From contig JAJDXW010000257.1 of NCBI GenBank assembly GCA_022823045.1, positions 1 to 41,970 of the forward strand: a stretch of DNA of 41,970 nt, given 5' to 3'. Below the pieces are notes generated by a model. It was not told where the DNA came from, searched no databases, and saw nothing but the letters and a program-made list of their open reading frames with translations. Of the stretch, positions 16,082 to 24,980 are shown piece after piece. Source of the stretch: Gammaproteobacteria bacterium (GTDB lineage Bacteria > Pseudomonadota > Gammaproteobacteria > HK1). A program made the translations under genes and the position numbers. Positions within the stretch are counted from its first letter, which is position 1. Each line of letters starts with the position of its first letter.

Positions 16082-17335
16082 ATGGCGCGATCGGTGGCAG
16101 TGCTCGGGGCCGGCATCGTCGGCATCTCGTGCGCGCTCCACCTTCACCGGCGCGGCTTCGAGGTCACCCTGGTCGACCGCCGGGAGCCGGGCTCCGAGAC
16201 GTCGTTCGGCAACTCGGGGGTCATCGGGCGCGCGTCCATCGCGCCGCTCAGCCAACCCGCGATCTGGAGGAAGCTGCCCCGCTACGCGGCCAACCGCGAC
16301 CGGGCGGTGCGGTTCGGCCCGGGCTACCCGGCCCGGGAGCTCGGGTGGTTCGTGCGCTTCCTCGCCAACAGCCGGCCCGGCGCGTTCGACGCCAATGCCC
16401 GGCACCTGAACGCCCTCCTTTCTCATGCGCTCGGCGAGCACGAGGCGCTGCTCGCGGGCGATTCGGGGCTGCTCCGGCGCGACGGATGGCTCCAGCTCTT
16501 CCGCACCGAGGCGGGCTTCGAGGCCTCCGCCGGCTCACGCGCCCTCTGGTACCGCCACGGGGTGCGGTTCCGGATCCTCGACCGCGAGGGGCTCCGGGAG
16601 CTCGAGCCGCACCTGGGGCCCGTGTTCGAACGGGCGATCTGGCTCACGGACATCGCCTCGGTGGCCGACCCGGGGGAGGTGTGCCGCCGGCTCGCGGACC
16701 GGTTCGCGGCCGAAGGGGGAACCCTGCTTCGGGAGGAGGTCCGCGCCCTTCGCTCGGTGGATGGCGAGGCGCGGGTCGCGCTCGCCGATCGTGAGCTCCA
16801 CGCCGATGCGACGGTGGTCGCGCTCGGGCCCTGGAGCGCGGACCTCGTCGCCCCGCTCGGCTATCGGCTGCCGGTCATCCGGGAGCGGGGCTATCACCTG
16901 CACCTCTCGCCCCGCCACAACGAGCCGCTCGGGCGGCCGTGCTTCGACGCGGAAGGCGCCTACGTGATCACCCCGATGCGGGCGGGGCTTCGCATCACGA
17001 CGGGCATCGAGTTCAGCGCCGCCGACGCCCCGCCGACCCCGGTGCAGCTCGAGTCGGTGCTCCCTCTCGCCCGGGAGGCCTTTCCCTTCGGCGCCCCGGC
17101 GGAGCCCGAGCCGTGGCTCGGCGCACGACCCGGGACACCCGACTCGCTTCCCGTCATCGGCCGCGCCCCGCGCCACCCGAACCTCTGGTTCGCGTTCGGG
17201 CACGCATCGATCGGATTCGCGCTCGGGCCGGTGACCGGACGGCTGATCGCGGAGATGGTGGGCGGTGAATCCCCGCTGCTTGACCCCGCTCCCTATTCCG
17301 CCACCCGTTTCCGTGCGTTCGGGCTCGGGAGATGA
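16082..17335 (+). CDS. FAD-dependent amino-acid oxidase/dehydrogenase (DAO/DadA family)
   Basis: A 417-residue flavoprotein. The N-terminal dinucleotide fold AVLGAGIVGISCALHLHRRG (Gly9, Gly11, Gly14) ends in an acidic VD. The C-terminal FAD-contact motif lies in GTPDSLPVIGRAPRHPNLWFAFGHASIGFALGP-type sequence, typical of DadA. It would oxidise a D-amino acid or an N-methyl/secondary amine to the imino acid. The ATG at 16082 has AAGGAGG before it. It opens a run of same-strand catabolic genes, and the following D-2-hydroxyacid dehydrogenase could handle the 2-oxo acid released after hydrolysis. Confidence 0.88.
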   Translation: MARSVAVLGAGIVGISCALHLHRRGFEVTLVDRREPGSETSFGNSGVIGRASIAPLSQPAIWRKLPRYAANRDRAVRFGPGYPARELGWFVRFLANSRPGAFDANARHLNALLSHALGEHEALLAGDSGLLRRDGWLQLFRTEAGFEASAGSRALWYRHGVRFRILDREGLRELEPHLGPVFERAIWLTDIASVADPGEVCRRLADRFAAEGGTLLREEVRALRSVDGEARVALADRELHADATVVALGPWSADLVAPLGYRLPVIRERGYHLHLSPRHNEPLGRPCFDAEGAYVITPMRAGLRITTGIEFSAADAPPTPVQLESVLPLAREAFPFGAPAEPEPWLGARPGTPDSLPVIGRAPRHPNLWFAFGHASIGFALGPVTGRLIAEMVGGESPLLDPAPYSATRFRAFGLGR

Positions 17336-17511
17336 CCAGCCGGGCGGCACCGGGATCGTCCAATCGTGGCCTGGTGATGGGGAGAGGCCGCGCGCGAAGA
17401 GACGGGACGGGTCGCAAGTAGCCGCCGAGCGCGCGATTGCGGCATGATTGCGGGTACTGCCGAGCCGCGGGCCATGCACCCGTGGCGCCGAACCGGAGGA
17501 ACACAGACGGA

Positions 17512-18450
17512 ATGAAGATCGCAACCGGGCACGAATTTCACGATCAGGTCGCGGCGGCGGCCAAAGCCATCCACCCCGACATCACCTGGGCGCTTTGCGA
17601 CTGGGACTGCAACTGGACGCAGTCTCCCGAAGGGTCGGACCTCATCGTCTACGCGGGCGACGCCTACACCGAGGAGTGGGTGAATGCGGTCACCTCCATC
17701 GCCCCGCCCAAGTGGGCGCACACCGAGGATGCGGGGATCGACGGGCGCTTCTACGACGACATGCGGGCCAAGGGGGTGCCGGTCACCCACAGCCCGGGGG
17801 CCAACGCGCCGGAGGTGGCGGAGCTCGCCTTCGCGGGGGTGATGTGGGGCGCGAAGCGCCTCGCCGAGCTCCGCGCGCAGCAGCGCGCCCACCAGTGGAA
17901 CAAGCTCGACCTCACCGCCCTCAGCGCCACCACCGTCCTCGTCGTCGGGCTTGGGGCTATCGGGAGCCTCGTCGCGCACTACGCCAAGGCGTTCGGGATG
18001 AACGTGCTCGGGGTCCGGCGTTCCCCCGATCCGGTGCCGGGGGTGGACCGGCAGGGGACCACGGACGACCTCGCCGCGTTCCTCCCCGAAGCCGACTTCG
18101 TGGTGCTCGCAGTGCCCATCTCCGACGAGACGGAGAACCTCATCGACGAGGCCGCGTTCGCGCGCATGAAGAGCACCGCGACCCTCGTCAACGTGGGACG
18201 CGGGGCGCTCGTCGACACGAGTGCGCTTCGTGCCGCGCTCGCCTCCGGGGGCATCGCGCAGGCATTTCTCGACGTGCTTCCGGTCGAGCCCTGGCCGAGC
18301 GACGACGACCTGTGGGACGTTCCCAACCTCTTCATCACCCCCCACAACGGGTCGCGCTCTCCGATGTATCCCATCCGGGTGGGCGAGATGTGGCTCGAGA
18401 ACCTCGAACGCTACGTGAAGGGGGAGCCGCTCCTCTATCGGGCGTTCTGA
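17512..18450 (+). CDS. D-2-hydroxyacid dehydrogenase / glyoxylate-hydroxypyruvate reductase family
   Basis: A 312-residue NAD(P)-dependent oxidoreductase that interconverts D-2-hydroxy acids and 2-oxo acids. Visible are the nucleotide-binding VVGLGAIGS (144-152), followed after strand 2 by RRS (169-171), which suggests NADP(H). The catalytic set is Arg230 (VNVGRGALVD), Glu259 (DVLPVEPWP) and His278 (ITPHNG). It is slightly shorter than the usual 315-330 residues. The ATG at 17512 follows GGAGGA by about 12 bases. The 176-base gap before it suggests separate initiation from the oxidase gene. Confidence 0.88.
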   Translation: MKIATGHEFHDQVAAAAKAIHPDITWALCDWDCNWTQSPEGSDLIVYAGDAYTEEWVNAVTSIAPPKWAHTEDAGIDGRFYDDMRAKGVPVTHSPGANAPEVAELAFAGVMWGAKRLAELRAQQRAHQWNKLDLTALSATTVLVVGLGAIGSLVAHYAKAFGMNVLGVRRSPDPVPGVDRQGTTDDLAAFLPEADFVVLAVPISDETENLIDEAAFARMKSTATLVNVGRGALVDTSALRAALASGGIAQAFLDVLPVEPWPSDDDLWDVPNLFITPHNGSRSPMYPIRVGEMWLENLERYVKGEPLLYRAF

Positions 18451-18483
18451 GCTGACCGATGTCCCGGGTCACCGGGGAAATGG

Positions 18484-18523
18484 GGTCGGGGTGGGTCTTC
18501 AGTTCCGAAATTCCACCCTGACC
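18484..18523. repeat. Imperfect inverted repeat
   Basis: GGTCGGGGTGG (18484-18494) pairs with CCACCCTGACC (18513-18523) with one mismatch and an 18-base loop. It lies in the 221-base gap downstream of the D-2-hydroxyacid dehydrogenase. It could be a transcription end stem or part of a dispersed repeat; no T-run is seen. Confidence 0.4.
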
Positions 18524-18671
18524 TCGATATCCCGCTCCGGGCTTCGTACGCAACCGGGTGTGCGTTTCTCAGGAGCGGGTAGAATCGCGCCGGCGGCCTC
18601 GCGGGAGCTTCCGCGCCGCCGGTACCGACCATTCGACCCGCCGCGGGCGACAGGAAGGGCAGTTGCAAGCG

Positions 18672-19469
18672 ATGAGTGCACCATCATCCCCCCTCATGCC
18701 GATCGTCGGCGTCTCGTGCAACCTCAAGGTCGACGGGCGTTTCCGTCACCACACGACGGGCGAAGGGAACGCGGTCGCCATTCTGGACGCGGCCCGCGCC
18801 CTCCCCCTTCTCATCCCCGCGCTCGGGGACCGGCTGGACCCGGACTCCGTGCTTGATGCCGTCGACGGGATCATGCTGACAGGGGGCGTCTCGAACATCG
18901 AGCCGCACCATTACGGCCAGGAGCCGGCCCCGGGAGAGGATGTGCGCGACCCTGGCCGGGACGTCCTCAGCTTCGCCCTGGTGCGGGGCGCGGTTCGCCG
19001 GGGGATTCCGCTGCTCGGGGTCTGCCGCGGGATCCAGGAGATGAACGTCGCCTTCGGGGGGACCCTGCACCAGAGGCTGCACGAGGTGCCGGGCCGCCGC
19101 GACCACCGAAGGAACCGCGAGATCGAGTTCGAGGACTCCATCGCCCCGCGCGACCGCCTGCGCCTCACCCCGGGCGGGCTGCTCGCGACCTGGCTCGGCG
19201 CGGAGGAGGCGATCGTCAACTCCCTCCACGGGCAGGGTATCGACCGGCTTGCGGCGACGCTCGCCGTCGAGGCCCTGGCGGACGACGGCACCATCGAGGC
19301 GGTCTCGGTACGCGATGCTCCCGAGTTCGCGGTCGGCGTGCAGTGGCACGTCGAGATCAAGGCGCTCGAGCATCCGCTCAACCGCGCGATACTGGACGCG
19401 TTCGGAGATGCGGTGCACCGGCGTGCACTGCGCCGGCGCGGCGACGTCCTCGACGAGGCGGCGGACTGA
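18672..19469 (+). CDS. Class I glutamine amidotransferase-like hydrolase (PuuD, gamma-glutamyl-GABA hydrolase family)
   Basis: A 265-residue Peptidase_C26-type enzyme. The nucleophile elbow is LLGVCRGIQEMNV with Cys118, and the triad is completed by His226 and Glu228 in GVQWHVE (usually WHPE). The family hydrolyses gamma-glutamyl amides such as gamma-glutamyl-GABA in polyamine catabolism. No PuuA ligase gene is in the window, so the true substrate is open. I use the ATG at 18672, behind a moderate AGGAAGGG site; the longer upstream frame is Arg-rich and unlikely. Confidence 0.85.
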   Translation: MSAPSSPLMPIVGVSCNLKVDGRFRHHTTGEGNAVAILDAARALPLLIPALGDRLDPDSVLDAVDGIMLTGGVSNIEPHHYGQEPAPGEDVRDPGRDVLSFALVRGAVRRGIPLLGVCRGIQEMNVAFGGTLHQRLHEVPGRRDHRRNREIEFEDSIAPRDRLRLTPGGLLATWLGAEEAIVNSLHGQGIDRLAATLAVEALADDGTIEAVSVRDAPEFAVGVQWHVEIKALEHPLNRAILDAFGDAVHRRALRRRGDVLDEAAD

Positions 19470-19688
19470 CGGGCGCCGTCCGGGTGGCAGCGGGACAGAC
19501 GCGCGCGCATAACCGGAGCCGCAACCGGAACGAGCCGCACCGGACGAATTCCTGCCCAAACCGTTCCGCGCCGCGAATGGCGGAAGCGGCGGCGCCGGGA
19601 TGAACCGCGTCGACGGGAACGGCACGCGCGGTCGATGGGACCCGGGCCGGGGCGATGGCGAAGGAAAGCGCGGGGGACAGGGGAAGCG

Positions 19689-20480
19689 ATGAACGATCCC
19701 AAGCAGATCCTGGTCGAGCGCGACGGGCACGTCGCGCGGGTGACCATCAACCGCCCCGAACGCCGCAACGCGGTCTCCTTCGCGGCGTGGCAGAGCCTCG
19801 CCGCCGCCTTCGAGAACCTCGCCGCCGATCCGGAGGTCCGGGTCGTGGTGCTGACGGGGGCCGGGGATCGCGCTTTCTGCGCCGGCAACGACATCTCGGA
19901 GTTCGCCGAGAAGCGTTCCACCCCCGAGCAGGTCGCCGCCTACGATGCGGTGATCGAGCACGCCTACGAGGTCATCGGGAACCTCGAGAAGCCCCTCGTT
20001 GCCCGGGTCCGGGGCTCGGCGGTCGGCGGCGGCTTCGAGCTGGTGCAGCTCTGCGACCTCCGGATCGCGGGAGCGGGAGCCCGGTTCGCGATGACCCCGG
20101 CCCGACTCGGGCTCGGCTATACCCTGCGCGACGTGCAGCTCCTCGTGGACCGGGTCGGGGCGGGGGCGGCGCGCGAGCTGCTCTTCACCGGGCGGCTGTT
20201 CGATGCGGCGGAGGCGGAGCGGCTGGGATTCGTGAACCGCGTGGTGCCGGACGCGGAGCTTGACGCGGCGGTGGACGCCTGCGTGGCGGAGATCGCGGGC
20301 AACGCCCCGCTCTCGATCCGGGCCATCAAGGTGGCGATCGGCGAGGCCCTCAAGACGCCGGCGGAGCGCGACCGGGTTCGCTGCGATGCCCTGGCGGCGG
20401 CGTGCAATGCGAGCGAGGACTACCGCGAAGGCCAGCGCGCCTTCGCCGAGCGGCGCTCGCCGGAATTTCGTGGGCGGTAG
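19689..20480 (+). CDS. Enoyl-CoA hydratase/isomerase (crotonase) family protein
   Basis: A 263-residue crotonase-fold enzyme acting on acyl-CoA thioesters. The oxyanion-hole regions CAGNDI (64-69) and GSAVGGGFEL (109-118) are present. Glu117 matches the first catalytic Glu of crotonase. The second, normally in P-E-x-x-L-G, is replaced: the sequence reads TPARLGLGY with Ala138. Enzymes with this change are often not simple hydratases but isomerases, decarboxylases or hydrolases. The ATG at 19689 lies behind GGGGAAG. It is followed 51 bases later by a methyltransferase gene. Confidence 0.85.
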   Translation: MNDPKQILVERDGHVARVTINRPERRNAVSFAAWQSLAAAFENLAADPEVRVVVLTGAGDRAFCAGNDISEFAEKRSTPEQVAAYDAVIEHAYEVIGNLEKPLVARVRGSAVGGGFELVQLCDLRIAGAGARFAMTPARLGLGYTLRDVQLLVDRVGAGAARELLFTGRLFDAAEAERLGFVNRVVPDAELDAAVDACVAEIAGNAPLSIRAIKVAIGEALKTPAERDRVRCDALAAACNASEDYREGQRAFAERRSPEFRGR

Positions 20481-20531
20481 GCGCGGGCGGGCGCCAGCCG
20501 CCGTGGCGCACCCCGGTCCGAAGGACACGCC

Positions 20532-21539
20532 ATGAGCACGCCGCCCCGGGTGCGTCCGGACACCATCAACCGGCTCGTCAACTCCGTCTATCCGGGGCTC
20601 GCCCTCCTCGCCGGGATGCAGCTCGACGTCTTCACCCCGCTCGCCGACGGTCCGAAGGACGCGCCCACCCTCGCCGGCGAGATGGGGGTGCGCCCGGAAC
20701 TCCTCGACACGGTCCTCTACGCGCTCGCGTCCTCCGGCCTTCTCACCACCGAGCACGGCCGGTTCGCCAACACCCCCGAGGCGGACCGCTTCCTCGTGCG
20801 GGGGTCGAAGAGCTACATCGGAAGCAACCACGAGGTGTTCGCGGACCTCTGGAGCGCGGCCCTGCGGACCGCGGACACGGTGCGGGCCGGCGCCCCGCAG
20901 GCGAAGCATGACTTCGCCGCGATGTCGCCGGACGCGCTTCGCTCCTTCTTCCGCGGGCTCGACGCGGCGGCGCGCGCGTCGGCCCGCAAGCTCCGCCGCG
21001 ACTTCGACTTCGCGGGCTCCCGCCACCTCCTCGACGTGGGCGGGGGCTCGGGGGGAATCGCGGTCGACATGTGCCGGGCGTTTCCGGAACTTCACGCGAC
21101 GGTGGCGGACCTCCCCACGGTCACCCCCATCACCGCCGAGTTCATCGAGGAGGCGGAGCTTGGCGATCGCATCGACACGCTCGCGTGCAACGTCGTCGAG
21201 GAGGCGCCCGTCCCGCCCCCCGGACCCTGCGACGTGGCGGTGCTCCGCGCCTTCGTGCAGGTCCTCTCCGTGGAGGACGCGGCGAGCGCGCTCGCGAACG
21301 TCGGCCGCGCCCTCGCCCCGGGCGGGCGTATCTACATCATGGGAAGGATGCTGGACGACTCGCGGCTCGGGCCCCCCGAATCGGTGGCGTTCAACTTCGT
21401 CTTCATCAACATCTACGACGACGGGCGGGCGTACACCGAGTCCGAGCACCGCGAGTGGCTCGCCGCGGCGGGCTTCCGCGACATCGAGCGCTTCCGGATC
21501 GGCGAAGGCAACAGCATCATGACCGCGGTAAAGGGGTAG
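20532..21539 (+). CDS. O-methyltransferase, HIOMT/Methyltransf_2 type
   Basis: A 335-residue protein with two parts. Residues 1-95 form a winged-helix dimerisation domain (LLAGMQLDVFTPLADG...LLDTVLYALASSGLL). Residues from about 160 form a SAM-binding domain with motif I LLDVGGGSGGIAVDM. This family methylates hydroxyl groups of small aromatic or polyketide molecules in bacteria. The start is the ATG behind AAGGA. The lack of a typical biosynthetic cluster nearby leaves the acceptor open; the adjacent flavin- and CoA-dependent enzymes hint at breakdown or tailoring of an aromatic or acyl compound. Confidence 0.87.
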   Translation: MSTPPRVRPDTINRLVNSVYPGLALLAGMQLDVFTPLADGPKDAPTLAGEMGVRPELLDTVLYALASSGLLTTEHGRFANTPEADRFLVRGSKSYIGSNHEVFADLWSAALRTADTVRAGAPQAKHDFAAMSPDALRSFFRGLDAAARASARKLRRDFDFAGSRHLLDVGGGSGGIAVDMCRAFPELHATVADLPTVTPITAEFIEEAELGDRIDTLACNVVEEAPVPPPGPCDVAVLRAFVQVLSVEDAASALANVGRALAPGGRIYIMGRMLDDSRLGPPESVAFNFVFINIYDDGRAYTESEHREWLAAAGFRDIERFRIGEGNSIMTAVKG

Positions 21540-21597
21540 AGAGGCCCGCGCGGCGCCCGCCCGGAACGGACAGATCTCGGCACGATCAGAGGGACTC

Positions 21598-22671
21598 ATG
21601 CAGTTCGGGATGTTCATGGAGTTCGCGACCCGCGTCGGCGGCAGCGAGGCGGAAGCATTCCGGGAGGGCCTCGCCCTCGCCGAGGCGGCCGACGCCTGGG
21701 GTCTCGACGCGGCGTGGCTCGCGGAGTTCCACTTCGTCCCGGACCGTTCGGTGCTCTCCTCGCCGATCACCCTCGCGGCCGCGATCGCGGGACGCACCCG
21801 CCGCATCCGAATTGGCTTCGCGGTGTACGTGCTGCCCTTGAGCCACCCGATCCGGATCGCGGAGGAGATCGCGACCCTCGACCACGTGAGCGGCGGGCGG
21901 GTCGACCTCGGGATCGGGCGGAGCGGCTTCACCTGGTTCTACGAGGGCTACGCGGTCCCCTACTCGGAAAGCCAGGGCCGGTTCGACGAGGCGGTCGAGG
22001 TCCTGCGCCGGGCCTTCGGCGGCCGTCGGTTCAGCTTCGAGGGCGAGCACTACCGGGTGCGCGATGCGCTCCTTTGCCCGGCTCCACGGCAGCGGCCGCA
22101 CCCGCCGTTTCGCATGGCCGCGACCCGGGGGGAGACCTTCCCGAGGGTCGGCACGGCCGGGCTTCCCATCTTCGTCGGCCTTCGCGGCGACAGCCTGGAC
22201 GAGCTCGCCGCGCAGCTCGCAACGTACCGGGAGGCGTGGCGCGAGGTCGACCACCCCGGTTCCCCGAGCGCATTTCTCCGCCTGCCCGTGCACGCCGCGG
22301 CGACCGGCGATGGGGCGCGCGAGGAGGCCCGCGATACCCTCGTTCACTACTTCAAGCGCCAGAGCGAGCTCGTGGCGGGGGACGCGGCCCGGCGCGGCGA
22401 TCCGCCCGACTCCCCGCGCTACGCGACGGCTGCCCGCCTCGCCACGCTCGACTACGACGACATTCTCGAGAACCGGGCCATCGTGGGTTCGGCCGCGGAG
22501 ATCGCCGGCCGGGTCGAGGAGCTTCGTGACATTCTCGGCATCGACGGGGTCGTCGCCGAGCTCAATCCGGGCGGACTGCTCGACGAGGCGACGACCCTCG
22601 AGAGCCTCCGTATCCTCGCCCGGGAGGTGAAACCCGCATTCGGCGATGGCCGGGAGGACCCAATCCAATGA
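21598..22671 (+). CDS. LLM class flavin-dependent oxidoreductase (luciferase-like monooxygenase)
   Basis: A 357-residue TIM-barrel enzyme of the bacterial luciferase family, which uses reduced FMN or F420 to oxygenate or reduce small substrates. Diagnostic stretches are AEAADAWGLDAAWLAEFHF near the N-terminus, PLSHPIRIAEEIATLDHVSGGRVDLGIGRSG-like sequence about residues 80-110, and the C-terminal VGSAAEIAGRVEEL. The ATG at 21598 follows AGAGGGA. Its stop overlaps the next start as ATGA, so it is translationally coupled to the Ldh_2 dehydrogenase and probably works in the same pathway. Confidence 0.88.
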   Translation: MQFGMFMEFATRVGGSEAEAFREGLALAEAADAWGLDAAWLAEFHFVPDRSVLSSPITLAAAIAGRTRRIRIGFAVYVLPLSHPIRIAEEIATLDHVSGGRVDLGIGRSGFTWFYEGYAVPYSESQGRFDEAVEVLRRAFGGRRFSFEGEHYRVRDALLCPAPRQRPHPPFRMAATRGETFPRVGTAGLPIFVGLRGDSLDELAAQLATYREAWREVDHPGSPSAFLRLPVHAAATGDGAREEARDTLVHYFKRQSELVAGDAARRGDPPDSPRYATAARLATLDYDDILENRAIVGSAAEIAGRVEELRDILGIDGVVAELNPGGLLDEATTLESLRILAREVKPAFGDGREDPIQ

Positions 22672-23684
22672 GCGACTCGGTACGGTTGACCCTGGACGAG
22701 GTTCACGCCCTCGCGACGGAAACATTTCTCGCGAACGGCGGATCGCCGGAGCAGACCCGGGCCGTAGCCGACACGGTGACCGCCGCGGAACGCGACGAGT
22801 GCAAGTCGCACGGTCTCTTCCGGGTGCCGGGATACATCGCATCGATCCGCTCCGGCAAGGTGAACGCGGTCGCCGAGCCGAAGGTGGAGCGGCTCGCCCC
22901 CGGAGTGGTCAAGGTGGATGGGTTCAACGGGTTCGCCCCCCTCGCCCTCGAGGCAGGGCGCGAGCCGCTTGTCGAGCTCGCCCGCGAGCAGGGGATCGCG
23001 GCCCTCGCGATCACCAACACCCACCACTTCGCGGCCCTGTGGCCGGAGACCGAAGCCCTCGCCGAGCGCGGGCTGGTCGGCTTCGCGTTCGTGGCCGCGA
23101 TGGCCTACGTCGCGCCGGCCGGGGGCACGAAGCCCCTCTACGGCACCAACCCGATGTCGTTCGCGTGGCCGCGCGGCGAGGGACGGCCGCCGCTCGTCTT
23201 CGACCAGGCGTCGAGCGCGAGCGCGCGCGGCGAGGTCATGATCCACAAGCGGGACGGGAAGCCGATACCGGAGGGGTGGGGCATCGACCCCGACGGCAAT
23301 CCCACCACGGACCCCGACGCGGTGCTCGCCGGCGCACAGCTCCCCTTCGGGGGCTACAAGGGAGCCTCCATCGCCCTCATGATCGAGCTCCTCGCGGGGG
23401 CGCTGGTCGGCGATCTCTTCAGCTTCGAGGCGAGCGTGGTGGACCCCGGCGACGGCGGCCCGCCCCGGGGCGGCGAGCTCGTGCTCGCGATCGACCCCGC
23501 CAGGTGCAGCGCCGGCGGGAACCCCGTCCGCCACGCCGAGGCCCTCTTCGCCCGCATCGTCGAGCAGGAAGGCGCCCGCCTCCCCTCCGACCGGCGCTAC
23601 GTGGCCCGCCGGCGCACCCCCATCGAAGGCATCACCATCCCCCGCAGCCTCCACGACACCATCCAATCCCTCCGCGAAGGCTGA
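22668..23684 (+). CDS. Ldh_2 family NAD(P)-dependent oxidoreductase (malate/L-lactate dehydrogenase-like)
   Basis: A 338-residue enzyme of the family that includes malate/L-sulfolactate dehydrogenases, ureidoglycolate dehydrogenase and delta-1-piperideine-2-carboxylate reductase. Family stretches include SHGLFRVPGYIASIRSG, ALAITNTHHFAALWPE (with the His pair), YGTNPMSFAWPR and LPFGGYKGASIALMIELL. Ligand use is 2-oxo/2-hydroxy acids or cyclic imines. The gene overlaps the luciferase-like gene by four bases. Its last 40 codons are repeated, decayed, just after the stop (23694-23812). Confidence 0.88.
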   Translation: MSDSVRLTLDEVHALATETFLANGGSPEQTRAVADTVTAAERDECKSHGLFRVPGYIASIRSGKVNAVAEPKVERLAPGVVKVDGFNGFAPLALEAGREPLVELAREQGIAALAITNTHHFAALWPETEALAERGLVGFAFVAAMAYVAPAGGTKPLYGTNPMSFAWPRGEGRPPLVFDQASSASARGEVMIHKRDGKPIPEGWGIDPDGNPTTDPDAVLAGAQLPFGGYKGASIALMIELLAGALVGDLFSFEASVVDPGDGGPPRGGELVLAIDPARCSAGGNPVRHAEALFARIVEQEGARLPSDRRYVARRRTPIEGITIPRSLHDTIQSLREG

Positions 23685-23693
23685 TCCCCCGCG

Positions 23694-23812
23694 CGAGGGC
23701 GCCCGCCCTTCCCTCCGACGGGCGCTACGCGACCCGCGAGCGCACTCCCACCGAAGGCATCACCGCACCCCGCAGCCCCCACGAGACCATCCGGTCCCTC
23801 TGCGCCTGCTGA
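23694..23812 (+). pseudogene. Decayed tandem copy of the Ldh_2 gene 3' end
   Basis: Starting about ten bases after the Ldh_2 stop, the DNA reads a tail parallel to the gene's own end. The gene has LPSDRRYVARRRTPIEGITI and the copy LPSDGRYATRERTPTEGITA, then PRSLHDTIQSL against PRSPHETIRSL, closing with a stop at 23812. Identity is roughly three quarters over about 38 codons and the reading frame is intact without a start. It looks like the remnant of a deleted tandem paralogue or of unequal exchange. Confidence 0.75.
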
Positions 23813-23987
23813 GCCCCCCACTGTGGGGATGGTTCGGGTGCGGAGGAAGCACTACAATTCCAAGAATTAATCCGGATTTAGTGCAGGAAATGGTGACATC
23901 CTTCGGGTTGGGGAGCTGCGCGGCGGGTGGGCCGGCCATCGGTACACCGTCCCGTCGAGAAAGGTCGTTCGGGGCGTACTCGCGGCC
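23813..23987 (+). promoter_or_regulatory. A+T-rich leader with two small palindromes before the CmcJ-like gene
   Basis: AATTC-caa-GAATT (23856-23868) and AATCCGGATT (23869-23878) lie side by side in the only A+T-rich patch between the Ldh_2 remnant and the CmcJ-like gene. They could be an operator and suggest that a new transcription unit begins here. I cannot pick a convincing -35/-10 pair. Confidence 0.35.
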
Positions 23988-24890
23988 GTGACGCCAGCCC
24001 CGGCGGACGCTCGGGTGCACCGGAGCGTGCGTGCGGAGATGCGCTATATCGCCAACGCCGGCGTCAAGCCGAGGATCCACGTTTCGTCCCGGAACGCGGG
24101 GAGATCCACCCGGCGCGAGTTCGAGGTGGACATCCGGCGCATGGAGATCCGCGACGGCCGGGCCCTCGCGGGGGAAGCGAACCTGGATCGGGAAGGATTC
24201 GAGCTGCGCCGTCACCTTTCGGCGGTGACCGACTTCCATGACGACGAGGAGGTCGAGCGCGTTCACTACGCCGAGATCGAGCGCCTGATTCGTCACGCGA
24301 CCGGAGCGAGGACGGCCACCGTCTTCGATCACATCCGGCGGTCGTCGGAAGATGGTCGGGCCGGTGTCCGCGTCCCCGTGTTCGCGGTCCACAACGACTA
24401 CACACCCAGGTCGGCTACGGAAAAGGTCCGTGATCTGTTTCCGGGCCAGGCCGACGACTACCTCGAGCGGCGGTTCGCGCTCATCAACGCGTGGCACCCC
24501 ATTCGCGGACCGGTGGAGTCCTTTCCGCTCGCGATCTGCGATGGACGGAGCATCCGGCCGGCCGATCTCGTCGCGGCCGACCTCGTGCACGAAGGCGGCG
24601 ACGGCGGGGCGTTCACCCGCGCCCAGAGCTACGAACGCGTCGGCGAGGTCTTCTACCTCGCGCACAGTCCGGACCACCGCTGGTTCTACTTCCCCGGCAT
24701 GGAGCAGGAGGAGACTCTGCTCTTCAAGTGCCACGATTCGGCGCTTGACGGACGCGTGCGATGCACGGCCCACACTGCCTTCGTGGACCCGGACACCGCA
24801 TCCGATGCCGCTCCTCGCGAGAGCATCGAGCTGCGCGCGCTGGTGTCGTTCGATCGGGGAGAAGGAGTCGATTCGGGTCCCCGCGATTGA
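23988..24890 (+). CDS. CmcJ/NvfI-like (GA4 desaturase family) oxygenase
   Basis: A 300-residue protein resembling the CmcJ/NvfI group, non-haem iron, 2-oxoglutarate-type oxygenases best known from fungal and cephamycin pathways. Visible marks are VFAVHNDYTP with His135-x-Asp137, FALINAWHPI, VFYLAHSPDHRWFYFPGMEQEETLLFKCHDS, and a distal His262 in AHTAF. The start is uncertain: GTG 23988 is the longest, GTG 24015 and ATG 24039 are alternatives, and none has a strong ribosome site. The conserved part begins near residue 11. The substrate is unknown. Confidence 0.75.
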   Translation: MTPAPADARVHRSVRAEMRYIANAGVKPRIHVSSRNAGRSTRREFEVDIRRMEIRDGRALAGEANLDREGFELRRHLSAVTDFHDDEEVERVHYAEIERLIRHATGARTATVFDHIRRSSEDGRAGVRVPVFAVHNDYTPRSATEKVRDLFPGQADDYLERRFALINAWHPIRGPVESFPLAICDGRSIRPADLVAADLVHEGGDGGAFTRAQSYERVGEVFYLAHSPDHRWFYFPGMEQEETLLFKCHDSALDGRVRCTAHTAFVDPDTASDAAPRESIELRALVSFDRGEGVDSGPRD

Positions 24891-24980
24891 TGAGCGGCGC
24901 GCTGCGCAGGTCGCCGGCGGGGCTCGCCGCAATCGGCGCTCGCGGCCCGCTTTCGTGTCCGATGCAAAGGGAGAGACCAC

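Noticed and set aside
18684-21932. Minus-strand open frame of 1082 codons
   Set aside because: It runs antisense through four well-supported plus-strand genes, is Arg/Gly/Glu-rich with no domain, and is the kind of open frame that high-GC third positions create.
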